From: Chloranthus sessilifolius
Taxonomy: Eukaryota; Streptophyta; Magnoliopsida; Chloranthales; Chloranthaceae
Length of the DNA stretch: 64,000 nt
Direction of reading: 5' to 3'
Assembly: GCA_021018995.1 (NCBI GenBank)
Contig: CM037590.1
Span: 84,724,097 to 84,788,096 of the forward strand
The notes under the pieces were generated by a model, which saw only the letters and a program-made list of their open reading frames with translations, ran no database searches and was not told the DNA's origin. How positions within the stretch are numbered: position 1 is the first letter of the stretch; every line of letters begins with the position of its first letter. The position numbers and the translations under genes are program-made. This document shows positions 1 through 9,622 of the stretch, one piece after another.

Positions 1-1502
1 TACGGATGAGTCGGTAGCTCGATAGTTATAGAGGAACTCAAATTGGGTTATGGGGGGTGGATGTCTCCCCTAAAAACACTTGTCCTCTTGGATTACTAAC
101 TGACTGCGTTGGCAATTGGCCACTTTCTCTCTTTGCCACTTGTGAAGCTAGTTGGCCAATCTAGCTCTCTAACTTCGTGATGGATTGGGTATGTGAATGA
201 AGTACTTGAGAGAATTGAGCCAGTTGAGATAAGTCTTTTGACTACAGATGTGCCTATTGTTGCAAATCCCGAAGGATCTGAATAATTGTAGCATCATGTG
301 CATTGCTCAGTGGACTGAATTATGGTTGCACAATCATCATTTGAGGTCTTTGGTGGAAAACTTGGGTCGGAGGAAATCCGGGTTGCGCAACAGATGGTGC
401 TAGTTGTGTCCCACTTGTGGTACCATAATTAAATCCTGGGTTATTCCTCCATGTATTCCTGTAATCTCCCCTCTGAAATGCCATAGCTTGTTCTTTTTCC
501 ATCGCATCTAAGTATAATGGTGTAGCTGGGCTCTCGGCTATAGAATAAGTTAAGTTCTGGCAAGTTGAACATGCTGCTATAGATTTTTTCAGAGTGCTTG
601 GTTTGGCAATCATTAATGATGCTATTTGTTTCTTTAGTGATGCAACCTTAGCATTGATGTCATCCTACTTCTTTACTTTTTCCTTGCTGAAATCATAAAG
701 ACCACCCCTTGCGAATGGGGTGTGGTGAATCATATCTGGGTTAGATCTCAACAAAGCTTGTTTCTGCTTTGAATTGTCAGCCAGTTTCTCAAATAAATTA
801 CAAGATTATTGGCCATTTTGATCCATGAAGGCTCCTCCACTTGCGACATGAACTGTAGACTGGTTGGTCTCAGTTAACCCTTGATAAAAACTTTGCACAA
901 TAGACCAGTTTGGAATGTCATGATGAGGACATTTTCTCAATAAATCCTTCATGCGTTCCCAGCTCTCATGAAATAATTCTCTAGGAAATTGCCAATAAGA
1001 TTCTCTAGCGAATCTGATTTGTTTTACCAATCGAAAAGTACTCGTTCAAAAACTTGGATTGCAGTCCTTCCCAGGTGGTAATGCTTCTAGCGGGCAACGA
1101 GATTAGTCATGCCTTGGCTCTATCTTTGAGAGAAAAGGAAAACAAACATAATTTAATAGCCTCATCATTAGTTGCTAACAATTGTAACATAGTGCAAAGT
1201 TCTATAAAATCCCTGAAGTAGTGATAGGGATCCTCTCGATCAAGCCCGTGAAAAGTGGGTAAAGCTTGAAGTGTATTGAGCTTGATCTCATAATTTTGAC
1301 CAAATGCTACCTCCGGTACAACTATACAAGAGGGCGCAGTTAGAGTAAGTGGGCTGAATTGTGCCTTAATAGGGCGATCGTCAGCCATGGTTTGGGATTT
1401 TCTTGTGGAAGATCGGTTAGATGCTAAATTACGCAAGAGAGTCCTTTCAGTTTCTGGATCAAACTCAAAGAATTCTAGACTTCGAGATCGAGTGTGATGC
1501 AT
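1..1502 (-). pseudogene. gag: Gag of element 1, degraded
   Basis: Gag is the structural protein that forms the retrotransposon particle. The likely start is the ATG at 1502, beginning MHHTRSRSLEFFEFDPETER. The N-terminal block to 1107 carries the Athila-type core with TLQALPTFHGLDREDPYHYF and LFSFSLKDRAKA. A second piece (1030-806) has LFHESWERMKDLLRKCPHHD, the middle of the gag core, and a third (613-320) has the Gln- and Asn-rich C-terminal part. The three pieces lie in different frames, so at least two breaks separate them. The zinc knuckle expected near 540-620 is degraded. No protease is reached before the window edge. Confidence 0.75.
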
Positions 1503-1735
1503 ACACTAGAAAAGTATATATATATTTGTGTTTTTAATTTTATATGATTTTTATTTTAGAAAGCAGGGAGAGAAAACAAATTTGAGCCTCTAGCTTCTAT
1601 TGTTAGAAGAAGTGTTGAAACCTTTGATTTACTGCTCCGAACAAACCTGTAGAAGACTAAGAAGTGATTAAAGAAAACAAAAATATCAAGAAAATAAAAA
1701 GAGAGACAAATATTGGCTTTTAGAATTTTTTTGCT

Positions 1736-1753
1736 TCTCCGGCAACGACGCCA
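1736..1753 (-). other. Primer binding site, tRNA-Asp type (element 1)
   Basis: On the minus strand this reads TGGCGTCGTTGCCGGAGA, two mismatches from the Athila primer site TGGCGCCGTTGCCGGGGA, which pairs with the 3' end of tRNA-Asp. It lies a few bases from the inner LTR edge, as expected for the start of minus-strand DNA synthesis. Confidence 0.85.
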
Positions 1754-1759
1754 AAAATT

Positions 1760-2332
1760 TGGTACTTACTTTGAATTGCACTCAGTCTTAACCTATTACA
1801 AGCACACAACGGAAATTGTAACACTAGTATAGGATTGTTCCCATGGGAAAGGTCAAAATTTTTGAGACCTTGTATTTGTCTTTAAAGGTTGAGAAAAATG
1901 AATAAACAAATGGTTGTTAAACTAATTGCGAGAAAAATAAATCTAAATCCTCCTACTTCCAGATTATGGTCGTCAATCACAATCCGTCAATTCTCGGATG
2001 CTTATAAAATTAAAATACCGTCACACTATATCTTTGTCCTCTAGAATTTGGGCGTCAATCAAAAACTAGATTTCCTTAATATAGATTTATACTAATCAAC
2101 AATCTTTCAGAAATTTGGGTGTCATTCAAACTCAAGAAAATTGAAGATGGAAAATAAAAAATGTTATACTAATCTGTAAATTCAAGACATTAGTCGTCAA
2201 TTAAAATCAAGAACTTTTAGATGTTTACAAGGCAGTAAATCAAAACTAGAAAGCAAATAAAAAGATCTTTCATCCCTTTGTCACAGGCGTCAATTGCTTA
2301 TGAGAAATTACGGATACTCTACTGTAGACACC
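1760..2332 (-). repeat. Partial 5' LTR of element 1
   Basis: The stretch starts with TG next to the primer site and contains the text ACAAGCACACAACGG and ATTGTTCCCATGGG, a pattern often seen in Athila-type LTRs. It contains several short repeats with GTCAATC or GTCAATT between 1974 and 2300. Its outer end is missing because the LTR of element 2 begins at 2333. No long ORF is present. Confidence 0.65.
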
Positions 2333-2704
2333 CAAATTTGGCCCATGGCCCGATCGAAACACCTTTCGAGAGAGGTAAAATTTTTAGCTTTTGATGGCAT
2401 GTATGGAACCCTTAGGAATCACCCTAGATCCCTTAGAAGCCTATCACGAACCTTTATAAACCAATCTTAACCCTTAGAACCCATTTTGAACCCTAAACAT
2501 AACCTTATCAGGCTATGGATAAATAGTAGTGCACCGGAACTGGCTACGGCCCTGTACTATGATCGTGTTTTATACCATTACGAAGTAGAGATCGTCAGAT
2601 TTCCAACGGTCCAAGAATCGCTCCCATCGAAGGTATACGTCAAAAGATATGGCAAACCGAGCCCGGAGGACATGAATGTAAAGTCATGTGGGCCCCTTAG
2701 GGAC

Positions 2705-2912
2705 TTGGCGCAACTAATAGTTGCGCCAATATTGAACTTTGCTTGTCGCAACTAATAGTTGCACCAGGCCAATTTTCCCTTATTTTAGGCCTGGCGCAAC
2801 TAATAGTTGCGCCAGATTCAAAAGTGGTCCCCATCCTCGCGAGCTGACTTCCAGGCACTGTACATACTGTTTTACTATACATTTGCCTGACACAACTAAT
2901 AGTTACGCCAGG
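2705..2912. repeat. Array of four CpG palindromes in the LTR of element 2
   Basis: The core is GCGCAACTANTAGTTGCGC, an odd-length palindrome. Copies lie at 2705-2729 (25-bp perfect arms around one central base), about 2745-2767 (one arm decayed), 2791-2815 (perfect) and 2886-2912 (decayed). All are upstream of the TATA box. The same motif is arrayed in the leader at 20750-20920. Each perfect copy could form a hairpin or bind a dimeric protein; the role is unknown. Confidence 0.85.
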
Positions 2913-3192
2913 CATATGAACAGGTACTGTTAGATTTTACCTCGAATTTTGTGTTTGGGGTTTGACTTGTTGACCACCTTGACCTTTCGGGTGTGTTTTG
3001 CTAGTTCTATTGCACCCTTTTGAAGCCTATTTGCACCCCTTTAAGTGGCTTAAAGCCTCACTACATCATCCACCATTGGAGGACCTTCTCACACATTTCA
3101 AGGCTCCAAAAACCCTAGGAAACCTTAGATGTTAGATTACCTAATTCTTAACCATGCTTAGCATCTAAACACCCTCCTAATCCACCCATTTC

Positions 3193-3202
3193 CTATAAAT
3201 GG
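3193..3202 (+). promoter_or_regulatory. TATA box of the LTR of element 2
   Basis: CTATAAATGG lies in an otherwise C-rich LTR about 730 bp before the LTR end. It is the best TATA match in this LTR and is placed downstream of the palindrome array, as a U3 promoter should be. The start site about 30 bp downstream is inferred. Confidence 0.6.
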
Positions 3203-3927
3203 AGCCCCCCTCCACTTAGTTTAGGGGTTGAGAATTTCTACCTAAGAGAGAAAGAGCTTAAAGTGAGAAGATTTTTCTCCCTTTGGTGCACACCCCCTAT
3301 ACAAATTCCAGAATTCATAAAACTCCCTTAGACCTTAGCATTTCATAGAAAACCCTTAGGTTAGGTGTGTGTGATCCCCTAGCCTCCCTTCCCTACCTCT
3401 TAGCTTCAAGCCTTAGAGGTTAGAACCCCTCTTTCCACCATACAAATCTTCAAAAGCTCATCAAAGCAAGCCACGCAAGACTCTCCTACAGTGCTACAAG
3501 GGCCCGAGGGCTCCAGCCCTCCCCTTTCTTCTCCTATCTCTTTCTAGCTCCCTCCATCCTCCCATTTGTGCCGTTACACCGCCAACTTTTTAGTAGGAAC
3601 GGAGGGGCACAAATAGGATTCTAAGCCCTTTTGGACAAGAGGAAGTTATTTTCTTTTCTTTTACTTCATTTTATTTTTGGCCATTAGTAGAGACCGCGTT
3701 AAGTGGGTTGATCGGGTGCCTAACACCTTCCCGATCGATAACCGAAGCCCCTACCCAAGAACCTTTGGTATGGACCAGATTCAGAGTCATATTTTTAGCA
3801 CTTTGGTGCTTATAAAAATGAACTAGGTATCCCGGGACACCGAAAGCTCCGGGTGGCGACTCTATATTTTTTCTTTAGAGAGCGCATCGTCGCGACGGGA
3901 TCGTCCTGATTCCCACGGTTGCACAGA

Positions 3928-3945
3928 TGGCGACTCTGCTGGGGA
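3928..3945 (+). other. Primer binding site, tRNA-Arg type (element 2)
   Basis: TGGCGACTCTGCTGGGGA matches the primer site known from Ogre/Tat elements, which is complementary to the 3' end of a plant tRNA-Arg. It follows the LTR end by two bases. It is the strongest single marker that element 2 is Tat/Ogre-like rather than Athila-like. Confidence 0.9.
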
Positions 3946-3955
3946 CTAGCTTGTA

Positions 3956-3960
3956 GAGCT
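3956..3960. repeat. Target site duplication GAGCT, left flank of element 3
   Basis: GAGCT directly precedes the 5' LTR of element 3 and is repeated at 19947-19951 directly after its 3' LTR. A 5-bp duplication is typical of Ty3/gypsy integration. Confidence 0.9.
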
Positions 3961-4226
3961 TCTTGAGAACTGGAAAATACCATTTTTCACCCCTCAACCT
4001 GAGTCTTGATAGACCTTTGAGAGAACTAAATAAGTGTTCTAAGTGCTTGTGTTTCAGCTAACAATAAAGACAGGCTTAACCATAAAAGCAGCTTAAAATT
4101 GCCAAAAAGATGATAATCCATGTCGATCAAAAGGAAGAAAGGGAAGGGACAACCTCACTAGCTGTTAAAAGGTCTGAACTGAAGAGGCAAAGACCTGGTC
4201 TCAACCCAGAAAAGAAGTATGGAGCA

Positions 4227-4475
4227 ATTCGAACAGAAAAATGCAGTACAGAGTACTTTTTGCAAAGAACCTAAACTGTTCGAAAAGAACCTGAACTCTG
4301 TGAAAAGAACTAAAAACTTCAGGCTTGGCTTTCGAAGAGCACCTGAACTCTTCGAAGAGATGATTGACCTTTGCGAAAAGAAGAAAACTCCATTCGAACA
4401 GAACCAGAACATTGCGAAAAGAGCTTCAGGAGTTACAACACCTTGCGAAAAGTCCCCTAAACTATGCGAAAAGGT
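4227..4475 (+). promoter_or_regulatory. TTCGAA/TGCGAAAAG motif array in U3 (element 3, 5' LTR)
   Basis: About nine copies of the motif TKCGAAVAG lie within 250 bp, for example at 4279, 4331, 4351, 4372, 4393, 4413, 4444 and 4465. The array is upstream of the TATA box at 4829. The same motif is arrayed in the pol-to-ORF spacer of this element (8251-8530). Function is inferred only from the repetition and placement; a transcription factor site or a silencing nucleation site are both possible. Confidence 0.7.
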
Positions 4476-4828
4476 ATTCTGGAGATTCCCAGCTTTTACA
4501 AGGGCAATTCAATAATCTTTTTCACATGTCCTAAGGCAGTTAAAAACCTAGGGACATTCCAGAGGATTCTAAGCATGAAGCGAAGGCATATTCCACCCCA
4601 TGTGAGCACCCAGAGATGAAATAACTTGGCGGGAACTTCTAGAAACTCTAACAAACTTTCAAAATGCATAACATAATTGATGCTTTTGTCACCTGATTGG
4701 ATGAACCAGATCGAACAATTCTGATTGGCCAGAACAGATCTGGATCCTTGTGCTTGACTACCATTGGTCGATACAGATCTGAGCACTTCTGATTGGTTGA
4801 TACACATCTGAGTTGGACTTAGGGAAAA

Positions 4829-4838
4829 CTATAAATAG
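4829..4838 (+). promoter_or_regulatory. TATA box of the 5' LTR of element 3
   Basis: CTATAAATAG follows four ATTGG (CCAAT-box) modules and is identical in all four family alpha LTRs in the window (also 18947-18956, and on the minus strand at 42531-42540 and 54279-54288). Conservation across copies supports it as the core promoter. Confidence 0.8.
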
Positions 4839-5274
4839 ACGAACCATTTGATCAATTTGGGCATCCAGATTTTGAGTTTCATTCCTATTCCCCCATTTCC
4901 AAACCAGATAGTTTGTCTGAAATCCCTGTAATAGCCTCACTTTTACTTGCAATTGAGAGCTGTGAGATACTTCTGTAATTCAAAAGAGAGTTGTATTCAA
5001 GACTACAAATCTGAGAGCTGTTTAAGCTATGCTCTGTAATTGTAATGGTGAATTTGAAAAGGTTGCTGTAAACCGTACATTCTCAATTGGACTCATGTTA
5101 AGGGTTCCCTCTGATCTCCTTATTGCATTAGACTCGTTTAGATTTACTATTTTTCATGCAATTTCCCTTGATTCATTAATCCTGTGAGAATTAGTGTTTG
5201 TAACCTAATCTCTCACGGCATTTGTAGTGATGCTTCTTGTTCTAAACTAAGGCTTTGGATTAAAGACTATTGGA

Positions 5275-5304
5275 TGGTCTGTGGCCATTAAAGTGGACAG
5301 ACCA
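5275..5304 (+). other. Conserved 30-nt RNA hairpin in the LTR transcript (element 3, 5' LTR)
   Basis: Arms TGGTCTGT and ACAGACCA pair perfectly over 8 bp. Inside them lie a 2-nt bulge (GG), CCA paired with TGG, and a hexaloop TTAAAG. It lies about 440 bp after the TATA box, so it should be transcribed. The same 30-nt fold recurs in the other LTRs of family alpha and twice in each LTR of family beta with paired changes. Confidence 0.7.
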
Positions 5305-5805
5305 TAGCCATAAGCCTAAGTCTAATCCTTGAGTTAGATTTATTTCTCTTACATCTGTGCTTGTAGCTAGAAGAAGATTGAATCATTTCTCTGTTGATCG
5401 GCAGTCATTCTCATTGTGTTTCAAGGACCAAATCAAAGTTAGATATTACTTCTCCATTTTTTATAAGTTTACCTCAAAATTCCCCCAACTCGGATCTGGA
5501 TCATTTAGTTTAACTTTTACTTTTATCATTTAGTTAATGTGACAAATTCAACTTCCCATCTTATGTGCTTTCTAGATAGGATAAGAGGCCAGATCTGGTA
5601 GCTCAGATCTGGAGGTTTTTCTTGCATTTTAAACAAATTCTCTGTGGACGATCTTTTACTCACTTACATTTAAAACTTGCTACAATTGGCCCTGATCTTG
5701 CAGGCTAATTCACTTCTCTTTGTGCTGATATTTGTTTACTCTTTTTAATGTTCTAGATTCATTATAACTTAGCAGTTGCAAACCAGTTTTCAAAACACAA
5801 ATAAA

Positions 5806-6851
5806 GAAGGTAACAAAGTTTCTCTTCTTGGAAACCTGATTTATGATTTAGGAGATCATAAATCATTGCCTGTAATTATTTCTTCCTCCCTCACAAAGGA
5901 GCAAGAGGAAGAGCTGTTGATTGTTTTGAAAGAACATAGAAGGGCAATTGGCTGGACTATTGCTGATTTGGGAGGAATCAGTCCAGCTGTTTGCATGCAC
6001 AAAATCCATTTGGAAGAAGATGCAAAGCCTTCTAGGGAAATGCAAAGGAGGCTGAACCCTCATATGCAAGAAGTGGTCATGAAAGAGGTTGTTAAATTGT
6101 TGGATGCAGGGGTCATTTACCCCATTTCAGATTCAGCTTGGGTGGCACCTACACAGATGGTACCTAAGAAATTTGGGATCACTGTTGTAACCTCAGATTC
6201 TGGTGAGCTTATGTCAACCAGACAAACAACTGGGTGGAGGGTCTGTATTGATTACAGAAAATTAAATTCAATGACCAGAAAAGACCATTTCCCTCTCCCA
6301 TTCATTGATCAGATTTTAGATAAACTAGCAGGAAAAGCTTATTACTGTTTTCTTGATGGTTACTCTGGTTACAACCAGATTCCTGTGTACCCACAAGATC
6401 AGGAAAAGACCACATTCACTTGCCCTTTTGGCACTTTTGCCTATAGGAGAATGCCATTTGGTCTTTGTAATGCCCCTGCTACCTTTCAAAGATGCATGTA
6501 TTCCATTTTCTCTGATATGATTGACCAATTTATGGAGATTTTTATGGATGATTTTTCAATCTACGGAGACAGTTTTTCCCAGTGTTTACATCATCTCAAA
6601 TTGGTGTTACAGAGATGTGAAGAAACCAATCTAGTTTTGAGCTGAGAAAAGAGCCATTTCATGGTTACCCAAGGCATTGTCCTTGGCCATGTTGTTTCCC
6701 ACAAGGGCATTGAGGTGGACAGAACAAAAATTGATTTAATTGCACATTTACCACCTCCCAAAACTGTTAAACAAATCAGAAGTTTTCTGGAACATCGGAT
6801 TTCTGAAGGTTCATTAAGGACTTCAGTAAAATAACCAAGCCTCTTTGTCAT
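5806..6851 (+). pseudogene. pol: Reverse transcriptase of element 3, broken
   Basis: RT copies the element RNA into DNA. The segment begins in the protease-RT linker (from NKEGNKVSLLG), then has the RT core: GWRVCIDYRKLN, the catalytic FLDGYSGYNQI, RRMPFGLCNAPATFQRC and the YxDD-equivalent FMDDF near 6540. It is open to 6645, where a TGA replaces the Trp of LVLSWEKSHF seen in element 7. A short indel near 6790 breaks the GHAGFYRRF block. The apparent start lies in LTR sequence, so it is not a true start. Gag and protease have been deleted upstream, so no Gag-Pol is possible. Confidence 0.9.
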
Positions 6852-7774
6852 TTGTTGTGCCAAGATGTCCCTTTTGTTTTCAATAATGAATGCATGAAGG
6901 CATTTGAATTCTTAAAAAACTGTTTGATTTCAGCTCCAATATTGCAGTCTCTAGATTATTCACTACCTTTTGAACTGATGTGTGATGCATCAGATTATGC
7001 TTTGGGAGCTATCCTTGGACAGAGAAAGGAAAAGCTGCCTCATGTCATAGCTTATGCCAGTAGATCAATGATTGATGCACAACTCAATTACACAACAACT
7101 GAGAAGGAGCTACTGGCAATTGTTTTTGCTTTAGAGAAATTCAGGTCATATGTCTTGGGTTCACAAATAGTGGTGTTCACTGACCACTCTGCCTTGAAAT
7201 ACCTTCTGTCTAAGAAGGACACCAAACCAAAATTAATCAGGTGGATTCTCCTATTACAGGAATTTGATTTACAGATCAAAGATAAAAAGGGGGTGGAGAA
7301 TGTGGTGGCTGATCACCTGTCCAGAATTTTAACTGCTGAGATTGATAGGCTGTCTATCAATGAATCTTTCCCTGATGAGCAACTTTTTGCTATTAGTGTA
7401 CACACTCCTTGGTTTGCAAACATAGTCAACTTTTTGGCTACTGGAAGAATTCCTCACCATTGGAATAAAATGGATAAAGATCTTTTCTTCTCAAAGGTTA
7501 AACATTTCATCTGGGAAGATCCTTATCTGTTTAAGAGTTGTGCAGATCAAATAATAAGAAGATGTGTCCCTGACCAAGAATTTCATAGAATACTTTCTAT
7601 GTGTCTTGAACAGGCCTGTGGAGGTCATTTTAGTGGAAACAAAACTGCTGGAAAGGTTTTGCGGTGTGGATTTTATTGGCCTACACTTTTCAAAGATGCT
7701 CTGCAGCACTGTAAGTCTTGCCAGAACTGTCAGAAATTGGGCAGCATTTCCAAGAGAAACTCAATGCCTTTATA
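6852..7774 (+). pseudogene. pol: RNase H and integrase zinc domain of element 3
   Basis: An open stretch of about 307 residues. It contains the end of the RT thumb and the RNase H domain (FELMCDASDYALGAILGQ, TEKELLAIVFALEKF, VFTDHSALKYLLSKK, VVADHLSRI). The integrase N-terminal part follows, with GGHFSGNK and CKSCQNCQ, the second His and the Cys pair of the HHCC zinc motif. The first zinc His appears changed: CLEQACGGH here against CHEQACGGH in element 7. It ends at a TAG just after NSMPL (7772-7774), where the integrase core has been deleted. Confidence 0.88.
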
Positions 7775-8169
7775 GCCCATTGAACATGGATCTAACTACT
7801 GCTGGTAATCACAGGAAACTGCAACTTGCTGAGTTGGAGGAACTGAGAATGGATGCATACACAAATTCAAGAGTTTACAAAGAGAAAGTCAAAGCTTTCC
7901 ATGATAAAAATTTGTTGAGAAAAGAGTTCACAGCTGGCTCTAAGGTATGGTTATTTAACTCAAAACTCAAGTTTTTTCCTGGAAAGCTGAGGTCCAGATG
8001 GGAAGGGCCATATACTGTCATTCAGGCAGCTCCTTCTGGAGCTGTTGACATCCTTGATCCAAGTAATGGAAGAATCTTGAAAGTAAATGGCCAGAGGCTC
8101 AAACCATGCATTGAAAATACCCAGGAGCCAGTGCTGCCCATCTATCATCACGAACCTCCCCAAATCTGA
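7775..8169 (+). pseudogene. pol: Integrase C-terminal remnant of element 3; catalytic core deleted
   Basis: Right after NSMPL the sequence jumps to NMDLTTAGNHRKLQLAELEE, which in element 4 lies after the catalytic core. The whole DDE core (about 190 residues) is gone. The two edges share CATT, which suggests microhomology-mediated deletion. The remainder has KVWLFNSKLKFFPGKL, the GPY/F module (RWEGPYTV) and VNGQRLKPC, ending at TGA 8167-8169. No chromodomain follows, as expected for Athila. Confidence 0.88.
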
Positions 8170-8816
8170 TGGTATATAACTATACATTATATTTTTATTT
8201 CATAGTTTTTGCTTAGTTTCTTTATTTCTGTTTTTATTCATGTTTGTTCTCTTTTCGCATGGTTTAAATAGGTGAAAAGTTATGTCGCAAAGTAAAAATT
8301 GTCTTTTCGCAAAGTTCAAATTACTTTTCGAAAAGAATCTGGATTTGTAACGATTTGCTTTTGAATAGTTGTTTAAGCTAGTTTCTTTTCAAAAGATGTT
8401 TCGGTTATTAACTTTTCGAATGGTAATGCGATGCCATTCTGCGATTGTAAAAAGGTCTATTTTGGAACTTTTCGAAAACTTAAAAAGGACTTTGCGAAAT
8501 TAACTCTGAGCATATTTAAACCCTTTCGAAGTAAGGGTTTCATATTTGAAAGCTTTCTGTTCCACAGAAACCCTATTTCTCTCTTTCCTTGCGTAATTTG
8601 AGAATCTAGCCACACTTTTCTTCACCTTTGTTCAATCATTTGAGCTTTCAGAGAAGGATTTTAGCTTCTGGTTTGGGGGATTTCAGCAAGCAAGCAACAC
8701 GCTCAATCAAAAACCCTAGATCTCGGTATTTTTCTGCGCATTCCCTCTGTTTATCATTTGAAAATTTTGATTTTGTGTTAGCATCTGTTGTGGGCATTTT
8801 CATACATAAATTTAGA
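8170..8816 (+). promoter_or_regulatory. Pol-to-ORF spacer with promoter-like content (element 3)
   Basis: There is no convincing gene here. The spacer carries about seven copies of the U3 motif CTTTTCGCA/CTTTTCGAA (8251, 8303, 8333, 8412, 8468, 8491, 8523). A TATA-like CATATTTAAA follows at 8511-8520, then two AAACCCTA telo-box-like words (near 8567 and 8709), and the extra ORF starts at 8817. This order mirrors the LTR promoter. I infer an internal promoter for the downstream ORF; no transcript evidence is available. Confidence 0.55.
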
Positions 8817-9622
8817 ATGGGAAAAGCGAAGAAATCATTGGCTGCCATGTTCCCAAAATCCTCTACTAAGAAAGTTAGCAAACCTACCCCAAAAGGAAAA
8901 ACCAAAACTTCAGCCAAAAGAAAACTATCAATGGATAAAGCGGATAGGGTGGAGAAAGGGAAGAAAGTGAGACATGAGGAACCCATCCCTGCAGCTGCTA
9001 GTCCTGAGCCTGAGCTTCCTCCTCTGCCTATACATTTGGTACTGCCCAACCCATTCATTGAAGCTCGGCTAATTCTGAATGATTGTGGAATTAAACTTTT
9101 TTCGTCAACAAACCGGATTGTCTGCTATCTTTAAGATACATGAGAGATGCCTTACTAAGCAATATCCTTACCCCTCTGCCAGAGAAAATTTACCCGCGAA
9201 TGGTGAAGTTATGGTACCAAAACTTGGTAAAAGTCACTGAAAAAGATGCTGATGTCCCTACCCTGGTTATCTTTATTGATGATTGCGATCTAACTGTCAA
9301 ATATGAAGACATAGGGAATGCTTTGGGGATTCCCTTCCAATTTGATCCTTCGTTCATTATTTTGAGCGACCTCCTTTAGAGAAATGGCGCACATTTAACC
9401 CAAGGAATTGTTGGCACCGAGTCCATAATGAGAGAGACCTAGCACCCCAATTTTATTGATGGATTCCATTTTGAGGGAAGTTTTTATGTCACCGCATGAC
9501 CAGAGAGGAGAACACCAATTCTAGCGGCTCTCTTTCATTTTTCTAAGGCGCTTTTCAATGCCCTATGTTAATTTTTGAAGCCATGGTGATATTAGTGCCA
9601 ACTTGAAAAAGGAGCGTAAATT
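8817..9622 (+). pseudogene. Extra post-pol ORF (env position), N-terminal and first globular part, element 3
   Basis: The ORF probably begins at ATG 8817 (MGKAKKSLAAMFPKSS), with a Lys-rich, nuclear-signal-like start, then an acidic and Pro-rich piece to the stop at 9132. The next domain (9140-9379, PEKIYPRMVKLWYQNL, LVIFIDDCDLTVKYEDIGNALG) is in the -1 frame relative to the first. Further breaks follow. It resembles the part of plant transposon proteins annotated as Transposase_32/putative plant transposon protein (family recollection, not searched). There is no signal peptide or membrane segment, so it does not look like a viral envelope despite its position. Confidence 0.65.

Larger units (their letters stand above)
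1..2332 (-). mobile_element. Element 1: truncated Athila-like Ty3/gypsy retrotransposon
   Basis: This is the 5' end of a minus-strand element: part of its 5' LTR (1760-2332), a tRNA-Asp-type primer site (1736-1753) and a gag reading frame running toward coordinate 1. The primer site and the gag block with IKLCLFSFSLKDRAKA place it in the plant Athila lineage (known family traits). Its LTR is cut at 2332, where element 2 begins with TGTAGACACC, so element 2 probably inserted into it. The other end runs off the window. The gag is broken. Confidence 0.8.
2333..3925 (+). repeat. 5' LTR of element 2 (about 1593 bp)
   Basis: It begins TGTAGACACC and ends GGTTGCACA two bases before the tRNA-Arg primer site. 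It contains four palindromic repeats (2705-2912) and a TATA box (3193). The 3' part is rich in CCCTTAG and CTTAG runs and ends in a CG-rich stretch around 3880-3900. The second LTR of this element is not in the window, so the LTR ends rest on the TG/CA rule and the primer site. Confidence 0.8.
3961..5805 (+). repeat. 5' LTR of element 3, inner end truncated
   Basis: The LTR starts TCTTGAGAAC, where the other copies have TGTTGAGAAC, so the canonical TG has changed to TC. It matches the 3' LTR (18083-19946) closely to ACACAAATAAA at 5805, then passes straight into pol. The last roughly 40 bp of the LTR, the primer site and all of gag and protease are missing. The U3 holds a TTCGAAAAG/TGCGAAAAG array, four ATTGG-N6-CAGATC modules and a TATA box. 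The 30-nt hairpin lies in the transcribed part. Confidence 0.88.

Noticed and set aside
4227-4475. Heat-shock elements in the TTCGAA array
   Set aside because: Heat-shock elements need GAA and TTC units spaced by two bases; here TTC and GAA touch with no gap in nearly all copies.
5776-5805. A translation start for the RT of element 3 inside the LTR
   Set aside because: The apparent start is a TTG in LTR sequence; RT in this group is made as part of Gag-Pol.
8304-8345. Rho-independent type hairpin TTTTCGAAAA as a terminator
   Set aside because: The context is a plant retroelement; the motif is one unit of the U3-type array.
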